From contig NZ_VIRW01000002.1 of assembly GCF_009760905.1 (NCBI RefSeq), positions 186,001 to 250,000 of the forward strand: DNA of 64,000 nt, given 5' to 3'. The position numbers and the translations under genes were made by a program. The notes beneath the pieces were generated by a model, which worked only from the letters and a program-made list of their open reading frames with translations, ran no database searches and was not told where the DNA came from. Source of the stretch: Chitinibacter sp. GC72 (GTDB taxonomy: Bacteria > Pseudomonadota > Gammaproteobacteria > Burkholderiales > Chitinibacteraceae). Positions 17,211 through 25,920 of the stretch are shown here, in pieces. The first letter of the stretch is position 1, and each line of letters begins with the position of its first letter.

Positions 17211-17269
17211 AACAAGCCATCTTCAAAATAAATCTAAGTGAGTGAGCTTGATCAGCAACAGCAGCGCAC

Positions 17270-17998
17270 TTACTCTTCCTGCCACCAGATATCGGCTGCG
17301 AACAGATACCCCTTGTTGCGGATGGTTTTGATTTTCAGCGGGTCGAGCGGATCGTCGTCCAACTTTTTGCGCAGGCGCGAAATGGCCACGTCCATGCTGC
17401 GATCCAGACCATCGTATTCGATGCCGCGCAGTTTTTTCAGCAAATGATCGCGGCTGAGAATCTCGCCAGCGTGGCTGGCCAGCTCCCACAACAGATCAAA
17501 ATCGCTGGTCGATAGCCCCATCGGCGCGCCACGGTATTTGGCGCTGCGGTTACGTGCATCAATCTGCAGCTTGCCAAAATTGAGTACCGACTGATCTTTT
17601 GCCGGTGCAATCGCCAGCAGATCGGCGCCCTTTTGCCCCACATGGCGCAAATGCGCCCGGATGCGCGCCAGCAAGACCGATGGCGGCGTGGTTTTAACCA
17701 CATAATCGGTCGCGCCAATTTCAAAGCCCAGAATCTGATTCATATCGCTATTGAGCGAAGTCAGCAGAATAATCGGGCCGGTGTAAAACTCGCGCAGCTC
17801 GCGGCATAGCGTCAAGCCGTCTTTGCCGGGCAGCATGATATCAAGCAGAATCAGCTCGGGCGGATCAGCCCGGACACGATCAATCACCTGCAAACCATCG
17901 GGCAAAACATCCACCGAAAACTCGAACGAGCGTAAAAAGCCGCCAATCAGCTCGGCCAGATCAGCGTCGTCCTCAACAAACAATACCCGCGTGTTCAT
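17270..17998 (-). CDS. OmpR/RstA-family response regulator
   Basis: A 242-residue transcription regulator. The receiver domain (1-115) has acidic residues at 9-11, the phospho-acceptor Asp 53 in LILLDIMLPGKDG, and Lys near residue 103 in DYVVKTTPP. The linked winged-helix domain (about 140-237) has the SDFDLLWELASHAGEILSR and RLRKKLDDDP segments of OmpR-type DNA binding. Its last bases lie next to the repeat-rich gap before the kinase gene. Its start overlaps the HugZ-like gene by four bases (ATGA). RstA is the closest family I can name; the signal and target genes are unknown. Lys followed by Thr instead of Pro is a mild departure from the usual K-P. Confidence 0.9.
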   Translation of the reverse strand: MNTRVLFVEDDADLAELIGGFLRSFEFSVDVLPDGLQVIDRVRADPPELILLDIMLPGKDGLTLCRELREFYTGPIILLTSLNSDMNQILGFEIGATDYVVKTTPPSVLLARIRAHLRHVGQKGADLLAIAPAKDQSVLNFGKLQIDARNRSAKYRGAPMGLSTSDFDLLWELASHAGEILSRDHLLKKLRGIEYDGLDRSMDVAISRLRKKLDDDPLDPLKIKTIRNKGYLFAADIWWQEE

Positions 17999-18630
17999 GC
18001 AGTTATATCCCTTGCAATGTGTTTCAAAGCCTGTGCCACCCCGGTGGCATCATGGCAAATGGTGGCAAATTCAAAACGCCGGATCTGCTCGCCCAACCGG
18101 ATATCACACCCGGCCAGATCCACGCCCAGCAGCTCGCCAGCGCCGATGACACTGGCGGCGATCAGCTCGGCCTCCTGCGCCAGAGTCAGCGCCGCAGCGC
18201 TTTCCCATTCATCGCCCTCAACCCAGCCCATGCGGCCAAATCCGGCAATCAGGCGTGCCCGACGCGGCCACAGTCGCCAGACGGAAAAATCGCCCATGTC
18301 CAGACAAGCGGCCAACTGAGGATTGTAACGCGCCAAGCGCGCAGCGAGCAGCTCATCCGGTGCTACAGGCTGCAAATCGCCCAGAATGGTCAATCTGGCC
18401 TTCTCCAAGGCCATGTCATCATCGTGCAGCAGCACGCTCACTTTATGGTTCTGCAGGATATTTTGCGTGTGTTCGGCCAGACGACTGATCACCACCAGCG
18501 GTCGCCCAGCTTCATCGGCCACCGTGGGCAGCCACGACACATGGGGATAGCCCGGCATGTGCGTGGAATGAGTCGCCAAAGCCAGCATGCGGCTGCGACG
18601 GATCAGGGCCATGACTTCGGGCCACAACAT
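17995..18630 (-). CDS. HugZ-family FMN-binding split-barrel protein (possible haem utilisation)
   Basis: A 211-residue protein of the pyridoxamine 5'-phosphate oxidase-like split-barrel fold. The N-terminal half (MALATHS... HVSWLPTVADEAGRPLVVIS... HTQNI) is the FMN-type barrel. The GFGRMGWV motif near residue 134 is typical of HugZ/HutZ haem-utilisation proteins, and the C-terminal helical part resembles the DUF2470 region. No haem transporter is nearby, so a general FMN or haem-binding role is equally possible. The gene overlaps the response regulator downstream by four bases, so the two are probably co-translated. A 14-bp direct duplication carries its ribosome-binding site twice (18631-18660). 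Confidence 0.8.
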   Translation of the reverse strand: MLWPEVMALIRRSRMLALATHSTHMPGYPHVSWLPTVADEAGRPLVVISRLAEHTQNILQNHKVSVLLHDDDMALEKARLTILGDLQPVAPDELLAARLARYNPQLAACLDMGDFSVWRLWPRRARLIAGFGRMGWVEGDEWESAAALTLAQEAELIAASVIGAGELLGVDLAGCDIRLGEQIRRFEFATICHDATGVAQALKHIARDITA

Positions 18631-18660
18631 AGCGGTTTCTCCTTGGAGCGGTTTCTCCTT
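18631..18660 (-). promoter_or_regulatory. Duplicated ribosome-binding site
   Basis: On the minus strand a 14-base unit AAGGAGAAACCGCT occurs twice with 2 bases between copies, directly before the ATG at 18630. The nearer AAGGAG is 8 bases from the start codon; the farther lies 24 bases away. Confidence 0.75.
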
Positions 18661-18850
18661 AGCAAGCGCCGATTTTACTCACTGCAGCGCCGCAGTGCTG
18701 CGCTTTCGCGCCGCCAGGGTGATGCAGGCAACAGATCGTGAGGGGCAAGCGGGACTGCTGCGCTGAACTAGGGGCTAAGCGGCGCGCCGCACTTTGTAAA
18801 CTTCAACGCTGGCCAGCGCTATTCCTTTTGTTGGCCTCAGCATCTGCCCA

Positions 18851-19510
18851 TCAATCTGCGCCGACCAAGGTCAGCCGGGGCCAGCGTTGCAGAAAGCGCT
18901 TTTGCGCCAGACGCGCCTGAAACTGCGCCTGCGAAACGCGGGCGGGATTGTGCCGCAGTCGCAGCGCAAATAGATCGGCCAGCCCCGTGTCGCCGTGCGC
19001 CAGCACAGGTGCCCAGATTTGCAGCTGGTCGGCCTCATCAAGCGACACACCTACCGCCGTGGCGGTTTCCGGCCAGCTTGCCATTCCGGCCAGGGTGGAT
19101 GCAAACGGCGCAAAGCGGCGGCCATCTTCGCCGCGATACCAGTAATGCACCCCGGCCTGATTGGTGACATCCCAATCAAACTGCGGCATGCGCTGCGCCA
19201 ATTGGGCTTGCAACGCCTGATCGCGCTCTGCGCTGGAGTCGGCGTCGGCATCATCCCAATACACCAGGTCGATTTCACCCGGCTCAAAATCCATGCCATG
19301 TATATGGCTCCAGACCAGATTGCGAATAGCTCCGGCGGCAATACACCACTGGGGTAATTGCAGCTCGCGCGCGGTGTGCAAGGCGGCCAGCAGGCTGGGG
19401 TTGGCTTTGACGCAGCTAACGATGCGCGCGGCGTATTCGGCGCGGGCTTGCTCGGGTGTGGAGGTGTGTACCGATTTTTCCGTGGCCGCCAGGGCCGGAT
19501 CAGTCCGCAT
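18851..19510 (-). CDS. DUF925-type nucleotidyltransferase-like protein
   Basis: A 219-residue protein resembling the nucleotidyltransferase-family proteins of unknown substrate (DUF925 type). The characteristic WCIAAGAIRNLVWSHIHG stretch is near residue 68, followed by the acidic EIDLVYWDD, which would provide the metal-binding aspartates. ATG 19510 overlaps the end of the LysR gene by 11 bases, which favours it over the longer frame from 19630 lying entirely in LysR. No signal peptide. Biochemical role is not established for this family. Co-transcription with the LysR gene is likely from the overlap. Confidence 0.78.
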   Translation of the reverse strand: MRTDPALAATEKSVHTSTPEQARAEYAARIVSCVKANPSLLAALHTARELQLPQWCIAAGAIRNLVWSHIHGMDFEPGEIDLVYWDDADADSSAERDQALQAQLAQRMPQFDWDVTNQAGVHYWYRGEDGRRFAPFASTLAGMASWPETATAVGVSLDEADQLQIWAPVLAHGDTGLADLFALRLRHNPARVSQAQFQARLAQKRFLQRWPRLTLVGAD

Positions 19511-20402
19511 CGGCTTCACCGCACACCTCGGCCAGCACAGTGCGCAGCCAGCGATGCGCCGGATCGGCATCCATGCGCGGGTGCCATTGCATCGACACGG
19601 TGATCTGCGGCAAGGCCAGCGGCAGTGCAAAAGTATGCAGCCCGACGCGCAGCTGGCGAGTGTGGCGCTCGGGCACGGCGGTGATCAGATCGGAATCGCG
19701 CACCAGCGCCAGCGCGGTGGCAAAACCGCCCACAAAACAGGCAATCTGCCGACTTAGCTCCAGCGGCTGTAGCGCGTCATCAACCAGCCCTGTTTCCTGC
19801 TCGCGCCGCGAGACCAGAATATGCTGCCCGGCGGCGTAGCGCTGCGGCGTGATGTCCTGCTGGCTCAAGGCGTGCCCCAGCCGCACCACGCCAACAAAAT
19901 GATCGCGAAACAGCGCGCGGGTGCGCAGATCGGGGCGGGTGTGGATGGTGACCACGCCGGTTTCCAGATCGACACGTCCCTGCTGCAATGCGCTGTCGTT
20001 CAGATCGGATTTCTGCACAAAGCGCAGCCGCACGCCGGGCGCTTGCGCATGCAGCCGCGCCAGCAAGGCGGGGCCGAAATTTTCCACAAAGCCATCGCTG
20101 CAGCGCAGCGCAAATGTCCGCGTTAGCGTGTACAGATCCGGCGCGGTGGCTGGGCGCAAGGCGGATTCGACTTGCTGCACCAGATCGGCCACCGATTCGC
20201 GCAGCTGCAAAGCCCTGGGGGTGGGCACCATGCCGCGACCGGAGCGCACCAGCAAAGGATCGCCCGTGGTGTCGCGCAGGCGTGCCAGCGCGCGGCTCAT
20301 GGCCGACGGGCTTAAATGCAGGCGGCGTGCCGCACGCGCCACGCTGCCCTCGCTAAGCAAGGCATCCAGCGTAATCAGCAAATTGAAATCGGGTGGAGTC
20401 AT
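19500..20402 (-). CDS. LysR-family transcriptional regulator
   Basis: A 300-residue regulator. The N-terminal winged helix-turn-helix (FNLLITLDALLSEGSVARAARRLHLSPSAMSRALARLR, split here only for description) is at about residues 6-45, followed by a periplasmic-binding-protein-like effector domain. It is divergent from the MFS exporter gene with about 140 bp between them, the classic arrangement for LysR control of an adjacent exporter. The overlapping nucleotidyltransferase-like gene may be part of the same unit. The effector is unknown. Confidence 0.92.
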   Translation of the reverse strand: MTPPDFNLLITLDALLSEGSVARAARRLHLSPSAMSRALARLRDTTGDPLLVRSGRGMVPTPRALQLRESVADLVQQVESALRPATAPDLYTLTRTFALRCSDGFVENFGPALLARLHAQAPGVRLRFVQKSDLNDSALQQGRVDLETGVVTIHTRPDLRTRALFRDHFVGVVRLGHALSQQDITPQRYAAGQHILVSRREQETGLVDDALQPLELSRQIACFVGGFATALALVRDSDLITAVPERHTRQLRVGLHTFALPLALPQITVSMQWHPRMDADPAHRWLRTVLAEVCGEADAD

Positions 20403-20544
20403 GCGCCTATTCTAATCCGCCCAGCGCCGACACAACACCCAAAGATAGCGCCAGACGCACGGATCAAGTGCAAACCATGCACCTTCCGCCTGCTGTGGCG
20501 GGCGGATAAGGTATAGCCATCAGCCAGCCACCGGAGAGCTCATC

Positions 20545-21966
20545 ATGAGTACGCCTGATTCTGTACCCAACGCGATACCCGCCCCTGTCCACCAACCCGC
20601 ACACCCATCTACACATCACTTGGCCGCAGCCCAGCTGGCGCTGGCACTATCTACCCTGCTGGCCTCGCTGGGCATCAGCATTGCCAATGTGGGCTTGCCC
20701 GCGCTGGCGCAGGCTTTTGCGGCCTCTTTTCAAGCCGTGCAGTGGGTGGTGCTGGCTTATTTGCTGGCGATTACCAGCCTGATTGTGGGCGTGGGGCGGC
20801 TGGGCGATCTGCTGGGGCGGCGCAGGCTGCTGCTGATTGGTCTGCTACTATTTTCGCTGGCCTCACTGGCTGGCGGCTTGGCCAGCAATCTGGCGCTGCT
20901 GATTGCCGCACGCTTTGTGCAGGGGCTGGGCGCGGCGATGATGATGGCGCTGTCGATGGCACTGATTGGCGAAACGCTAGGGTCGGCCAAAGCAGGCCGC
21001 GCGATGGGGCTGCTGGGCAGCATGTCGGCGGTAGGCACCGCGCTGGGGCCATCGCTGGGTGGTGTATTGATTGATGCGCTGGGCTGGCGGGCTATTTTTC
21101 TGCTCACCGCACCGCTGGGTATGCTGGCCTTGCTGCTCGCTTGGCGCTATTTGCCCGCCGCACCGCCAAGCGACAAACAGAGCACATCCCGCTTTGATTA
21201 CACCGGCACCCTGCTGCTGGCGGCAACGCTGGCCGCGTATGCGCTGGCGATGACGCAGCGCCAATTTGGCCTCAGCAGCTGGCTGATGCTGGCGGCGGCC
21301 GGGCTGGCGCTGTTGGTCTGGCAGCAAAAACGCAGCACCGCACCGCTGATCCAGCTGGCGCTATTTCGCCAGCACGCGCTGGCCGCCAGCCTGATGATGA
21401 ACGGCATTGTGGCCGCACTGGTGATGACGCTGCTAGTGGTTGGGCCTTTTTATCTGGCGCAGGCATTCGGGCTCAATGTGAGACAAACCGGCCTGGTGCT
21501 AGCCATCGGCCCCGCCGTGGCGGCGCTGTGCGGCGTACCCGCTGGCTACGTGGTTGATCATCTTGGCGCGGCCAAAATCACCCGGCTGGCGCTGCTGGGC
21601 ATCTTTGGCGGCACGCTGGCGCTATCGCTAATGCCGCTGCACTGGGGGCTGGCGGGCTATATCGCGCCGGTGGTGCTGATCACGGCCAGCTACGCATTTT
21701 TTATGGTGGGCAACAACACCGCCACACTGGCCAATATACCGGCCACGCAGCGCGGCCTGATCTCCGGCTTGCTCAATCTATCGCGCAATCTGGGGCTGAT
21801 CAGCGGCGCATCGCTCATGGCCGCCGTATTTGCCTGGGCATCGCAGCAAGCCAGCCACACCAGCGCACAAACCGCCGCCAGCGGCATGCACACCACCTTC
21901 CAGCTCGCCACCGCGCTGGTCACGATAGCGCTGCTGATTGCGTTCAGGATGCGGGGGCGAGGTTGA
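20545..21966 (+). CDS. MFS drug/proton antiporter, DHA2 (14-TM) type
   Basis: A 473-residue polytopic membrane protein with about 14 hydrophobic segments. The VGRLGDLLGRRRLLLIGL motif of the major facilitator superfamily is in the loop between TM2 and TM3 near residue 88. GLGAAMMMALSMALIGE and the antiporter motif C-like region GSMSAVGTALGPSLGGVLID near residue 158 are consistent with drug-proton antiporters. The start at 20545 has GGAGAG nine bases before the ATG. Divergent from the LysR gene. Likely exports a toxic compound or metabolite; the substrate is unknown. Confidence 0.92.
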   Translation: MSTPDSVPNAIPAPVHQPAHPSTHHLAAAQLALALSTLLASLGISIANVGLPALAQAFAASFQAVQWVVLAYLLAITSLIVGVGRLGDLLGRRRLLLIGLLLFSLASLAGGLASNLALLIAARFVQGLGAAMMMALSMALIGETLGSAKAGRAMGLLGSMSAVGTALGPSLGGVLIDALGWRAIFLLTAPLGMLALLLAWRYLPAAPPSDKQSTSRFDYTGTLLLAATLAAYALAMTQRQFGLSSWLMLAAAGLALLVWQQKRSTAPLIQLALFRQHALAASLMMNGIVAALVMTLLVVGPFYLAQAFGLNVRQTGLVLAIGPAVAALCGVPAGYVVDHLGAAKITRLALLGIFGGTLALSLMPLHWGLAGYIAPVVLITASYAFFMVGNNTATLANIPATQRGLISGLLNLSRNLGLISGASLMAAVFAWASQQASHTSAQTAASGMHTTFQLATALVTIALLIAFRMRGRG

Positions 21967-22363
21967 TGGCGACTATGATCAGGCGGGGAAATAGCACGTA
22001 CTGTGACAGATCCTACAGAAGACCCGTCAACGTATAGCGATCAAGTCTTTTCCAACCAAGGAATGTAGGTTGATACCCATACAGGTATTACAAAAAAACC
22101 ACGCCCAACACTTACCCTCAAATTACGAGCAGGGCAATTACCCTGTGCTAAGCAACCCTACGGTACTGGCGCGTTGCTTTTGAGGATTAATGAGCATCTC
22201 CGAGGGAGTGCCGCACCATCACATTCTGTCAGCACGACGCTATCGTTTTAGCTTAGCAAACGTCAGGCAAGAATGTGATATGCACTTCAAAGAAGCCGCA
22301 ATTCTCTTTGAATAATCCATATGGACTACTTACACTAAAAAACCAATTAGCGAAGAGAATACT
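21967..22363. other. Intergenic region upstream of the pilus-like module
   Basis: About 400 bases without a supported gene. It holds a 7-bp stem AAGCAAC / GTTGCTT (22150-22179) that could be a weak terminator for the MFS gene, a short CAGGG/CCCTG hairpin (22130-22145), and a 62-bp inverted repeat with 10-bp arms (22218-22279) in the presumed promoter region of the ATPase gene. Confidence 0.6.
22218..22279. promoter_or_regulatory. Long inverted repeat upstream of the orphan PilB-like gene
   Basis: Perfect 10-bp arms ATCACATTCT (22218-22227) and AGAATGTGAT (22270-22279) with a 42-base interval, 85 bases before the GTG start at 22364. It may be a regulator-binding or structured leader site. A TGTGA-type half in each arm is noted without assigning a regulator. 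Confidence 0.4.
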
Positions 22364-24490
22364 GTGACAGAAACCCTGCATAGCGATCATTTGGAGCAAC
22401 TTCGCCGCCTCGTTTGCCTGCTGTACCCCGACAATAAACAAGTTGCCGATTTAGCGGCAGTGGGCAGCATTGCCAGCTTTTGGCGCAGCTTGGCTCACGC
22501 GACGGAAAATGATCTTGAAAGTTTGCATGCCGTGGTCGCCAAACATTTGGGGATGGAGTGCGTGACCGTACTGGAGCCCCAAGCTGATGCGCTGGATGCC
22601 ATCCCGTCGAGCAAAGCCAGAGAAAGCCAAATCTTGCCGCTTTACCGCGACGAAGAGCAGTTGGTCGTCGCAGTAGCCAACCCATGCGACGAAGAGGTCA
22701 TTGATTTTTTACGCTTTGGGGTAGAAGGTCGCGTCAAAATGATGATGGCACTGCCGGAAGACCTAGAAAGCGCGATTCAGTTTGCCTATTCACGCAGCAC
22801 ATCTGACGGCGGGAATTACTTTACTGGCTCGCTCGTCATCACCAGTGAAGTTATGGACTTCACGAGCGATCAATCATTGGTCAAATTAGCCAAAGAGCTC
22901 ATTCGTGAAACGATTCGCCTTAAAGCATCCGACTTACATATCCAACCGTTTTTGGGTGGTGGAGCAATTCGCGTACGCGTCGATGGCATCATGCATCGGA
23001 TCGCCCTATTGCCCGCCGAAGTTTACGAGCCCTTATGCCGTTATTTTAAAGCGCTGGCCAGCATGGACCCGACTAATGAGCGCATCCCGCAAGATGGTCG
23101 GATCGCGCTGCAACACAATCAGATGGAATTTGATTTACGCGTCTCCTCCTTGCCCGCAAGGGATGGCGAACGTATTGTTGTTCGCTTTCTCGAACAAAAT
23201 AAAAGTATTCAATTAAGTAGCTGTGGCTTTGCAATTGCTGAAATGCAGTGTATCCGTAAAATGGCCAATCAGCGCTCTGGGCTCATTTTGATTACGGGGC
23301 CGACTGGATCGGGAAAAACTTCAACATTAGCCTCGCTATTGCGTGAGTTAAACACGGTTCAGCGTACCATCATCACGGTTGAAAACCCGGTTGAGTATGT
23401 GATCCCAGGCATTTCACAGGTCGATGTCAACGATAAAGCGGGGTTAACCTTTGCCAGCGCACTGCGCAGCGCTTTAAGGCAAGACCCTGACGTTTTGCTA
23501 ATTGGTGAGATTCGTGATGAAGAAACGGCAGCAATTGCCCTGCAAGCAGCAATGACTGGGCATTTAGTTTTTTCTACTTTGCATACCAATGATGCATGGT
23601 CGGCGATTAACAGACTGGTCGACCTGGGCTGCAAGCCCACTTTACTCGCAGAAGCACTCAGTGGCATTGTGGCGCAGCGCTTGGCGCGTAGATTATGCAA
23701 ACACTGCCAAAAACCGGTTCAAGCGCCACTTAGTGTCGAAGAACAAGAGTTTGAACGTATTACTGGCATCACGCCGCCATTTCGACCTGTAGGTTGTCCT
23801 GAATGTAATTTCAGTGGTTATCAAGGCCGCTTCCCCATTTGCGAAATCATTGAGATCACCGGCGCCATCCGACAGCAAATTGCGCGCGGCGGTACCGAAT
23901 TAACCCAACGCCCCGAAATTAGCTTGTCATCGCTTAACTCGATGACCACTTCGGCAATGAACCACATCGCTACGGGTCATACCACGGTTGACGAGGCTAT
24001 TTCTGTGCTTGGGCAGCATTTTTGGCTAGACCTAGCACTCTTACACGATTGCCCACCCCCTGATGTTATCTACACCGAACTTTCTTCAGGAAAAACAATG
24101 GCTGCGGGTGTACTGGTGATTAGCCGGACCCCATCAGCCGAATTGAGCTCACAACTTGAAAATGCCGGATTTAGCGTGTTTTTTGCACCGACGGCACGTG
24201 ATGCTTGTCAATTACTGAAAAGCAATAACAGCATAGTGATGTTGTTGGGTGATATCGGCGATGATATACCCGAAGATAATTTAATTTTAATAATGCAAGA
24301 TGCGCTCCGCCATTTAGCCTGGAGTCGACTCCCTGCTATCACCCTACTGCCAGCAGGTTTAGAACATTGCACCTTATCTTGGCGGACACATGGCATTCAT
24401 ATTCCGTATCTGACAAAGCCAATGATTATGGGCGATTTAGAGTGCCGCATCCGCATGGCATTAGGCAACTTTAATGGGATAGGCACTTAA
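22364..24490 (+). CDS. PilB/GspE-type ATPase with C-terminal pseudo-receiver domain
   Basis: A 708-residue assembly ATPase. The N-terminus (about 1-150) is an MshEN/T2SSE-N-like domain. The central ATPase core has DLHIQP near residue 190, Walker A GPTGSGKTS near 312, DPDVLLIGEIRDEET near 375 and FSTLHTND near 403. A tetracysteine zinc site (LCKHC near 444, GCPEC near 479) follows. Residues of about 580-705 are an added domain laid out like a response-regulator receiver (GVLVISRTPSAEL, SIVMLLGDIGDD, YLTKP). It lacks the first acidic pair and keeps the late Lys, so phosphorylation is doubtful. GTG start with AAGAG six bases upstream. It is the first gene of a three-gene unit with a pilin; no GspF-like platform gene is adjacent. 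Confidence 0.88.
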   Translation: MTETLHSDHLEQLRRLVCLLYPDNKQVADLAAVGSIASFWRSLAHATENDLESLHAVVAKHLGMECVTVLEPQADALDAIPSSKARESQILPLYRDEEQLVVAVANPCDEEVIDFLRFGVEGRVKMMMALPEDLESAIQFAYSRSTSDGGNYFTGSLVITSEVMDFTSDQSLVKLAKELIRETIRLKASDLHIQPFLGGGAIRVRVDGIMHRIALLPAEVYEPLCRYFKALASMDPTNERIPQDGRIALQHNQMEFDLRVSSLPARDGERIVVRFLEQNKSIQLSSCGFAIAEMQCIRKMANQRSGLILITGPTGSGKTSTLASLLRELNTVQRTIITVENPVEYVIPGISQVDVNDKAGLTFASALRSALRQDPDVLLIGEIRDEETAAIALQAAMTGHLVFSTLHTNDAWSAINRLVDLGCKPTLLAEALSGIVAQRLARRLCKHCQKPVQAPLSVEEQEFERITGITPPFRPVGCPECNFSGYQGRFPICEIIEITGAIRQQIARGGTELTQRPEISLSSLNSMTTSAMNHIATGHTTVDEAISVLGQHFWLDLALLHDCPPPDVIYTELSSGKTMAAGVLVISRTPSAELSSQLENAGFSVFFAPTARDACQLLKSNNSIVMLLGDIGDDIPEDNLILIMQDALRHLAWSRLPAITLLPAGLEHCTLSWRTHGIHIPYLTKPMIMGDLECRIRMALGNFNGIGT

Positions 24491-24504
24491 CCTTGGAAAT
24501 AAGC

Positions 24505-24948
24505 ATGTCAAAACAAGCACCCGTACAAAATATCAGCGGTTTGATCCGAGCTGTTGAAATTGAAGAAAGCACCAAAAAGAGAAGGCGAGAAAGCCTGCTC
24601 GCTTTAAGTGAAACAAAAAAAAGAAAAATACTTCCGATTATTAGTGCTTTAAGTTGGATTTGTGCAGTTGGTTTATGGGGCTATTATTTAAGTCACCAAC
24701 CCAATTTGCACCAAGAAAAAAAAGATTTAGCCCAAGCACTTGAAATGGCAAAAAATGATATTGATGCACATCGGGAAATTGATGGAAAGCTTCCCAGTCA
24801 GCTTAGCAATCCAGCACTTGCAGCGATTGTTCAGTATCAAATTGAAATTAATCAACACGACACCCAATCCTATCGATTGATTGCAAGGGCAGGACAATCG
24901 TTGATTGAATGGGAAAGTGCTACATCACTACAAGAGGCTACACGATGA
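24505..24948 (+). CDS. Small single-pass membrane protein of the pilin module
   Basis: A 147-residue protein. Residues 1-42 are polar and basic (STKKRRRES, SETKKRKI), a single membrane segment spans about 43-63 (LPIISALSWICAVGLWGYYLS), and the rest is a short coiled-coil-like and helical periplasmic part. The topology resembles bitopic assembly proteins such as PilN/PilO or GspM, but no sequence signature confirms this. The start at ATG 24505 has GGAA upstream. It sits 14 bp after the ATPase gene and its stop overlaps the pilin start (ATGA), so the three genes are surely one operon. AT-rich. Function unknown, perhaps linking the ATPase to the pilin. Confidence 0.72.
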   Translation: MSKQAPVQNISGLIRAVEIEESTKKRRRESLLALSETKKRKILPIISALSWICAVGLWGYYLSHQPNLHQEKKDLAQALEMAKNDIDAHREIDGKLPSQLSNPALAAIVQYQIEINQHDTQSYRLIARAGQSLIEWESATSLQEATR

Positions 24949-25739
24949 ATAGCAAATATGACCCACATCAGCATGGATTTACGCTCATCGAAACAATGAC
25001 CGTTGTCGCAGTGATTGGGATTTTAGCGGCAATTGCACTGCCAGCTTATGATTATTACGTTTATAAAGCACGAGCTGCAGAGGTTATCGTTCAATACGAT
25101 CGATTAAGAACAGCCACCGCTATTATAGAAGTCGATGAAACCAATATTCCGATCTGCCAATCATTTCTAGAACAGGCTAACGCAGTTAACATTAATGACC
25201 CCTATGTAACGCTAACGGTTGGATTTGCGCCACTAGAGGGCCAACCCAACGATTTTCGCCCCGTGATGAATGTATGCGCCAGTGCTAACAAGCAGTACAG
25301 CATGGGCTCAGCACAGGCCGCGCTCAGGTACTTTCAACGCATAGGAAAAGTTGAGCCAAATCTTGTTGGACTCTCGAGCATTATGAGTTACTCAGTAGCG
25401 CTCACGGAGAAAGATGCAATGATTTGCCGGGGCATTGCACCACAAACTCATGCAGTTTGCGGAGGAGAGCTTAAGCCCCAACTCCCCCAATCAACAACAA
25501 GCGCAACAAACAACCCAACACCTGCACCAACTTTAGCGCCTCAGGGATCAGCATGGCCAACAACACAAGTGGGCCCATCAAGCACATTACCTCCGAATCC
25601 AAGTCCCACAGCACGCACAGTCATCACTCCAACAACAGCCCCATCACTCAACAATCATAATTGCCCTGCTGGGCAGTGGTATAACCCACATAGTCAAAAA
25701 TGTCAGCATGCACCTAATGGTGTAGCAAACAGCCATTAG
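24945..25739 (+). CDS. Type IV pilin-like protein with Pro/Thr-rich tail
   Basis: A 264-residue prepilin. An 11-residue leader ends in Gly 11, followed by FTLIETMTVVAVIGILAAIA with the conserved Glu at mature position 5, so prepilin peptidase processing and N-methylation are predicted. The globular part (about 45-180) has four or more cysteines. A Pro/Thr/Ser-rich linker (about 185-240) then leads to a short C-terminal module bounded by two cysteines (CPAGQWYNPHSQKC). The linker and end module are unusual for a major pilin and suggest a tip or minor pilin presenting a binding module. The start overlaps the preceding gene by four bases and has GAGG upstream. The prepilin peptidase must come from elsewhere. 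Confidence 0.85.
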   Translation: MNSKYDPHQHGFTLIETMTVVAVIGILAAIALPAYDYYVYKARAAEVIVQYDRLRTATAIIEVDETNIPICQSFLEQANAVNINDPYVTLTVGFAPLEGQPNDFRPVMNVCASANKQYSMGSAQAALRYFQRIGKVEPNLVGLSSIMSYSVALTEKDAMICRGIAPQTHAVCGGELKPQLPQSTTSATNNPTPAPTLAPQGSAWPTTQVGPSSTLPPNPSPTARTVITPTTAPSLNNHNCPAGQWYNPHSQKCQHAPNGVANSH

Positions 25740-25920
25740 GAACCGGAGATCTGTTGTGGCTCGATGATTTCGGACATCACCTTAGGTGGATTCAGTCCAC
25801 CTTGGCCAAAATTCTACCTACCAAGTAAGCGGATGGGTTGATCGTCGGATCAAGTTGCCGGTGAGTGTTGCTTTGGATATTGATCAACAAGGCAAGTGCA
25901 AACGCCCCTGCTTATTGTGA

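Larger units (their letters stand above)
16818..17269. other. Repeat-filled gap between response regulator and kinase genes
   Basis: About 450 bases without a supported gene. It contains an inverted pair of CCCTCTCCC-type REP-like units (16993-17030 and 17063-17104) and one GGGTATA-type element (17162-17210). The remainder shows nothing recognisable. The pair of genes it divides would normally be adjacent or overlapping. Confidence 0.75.
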
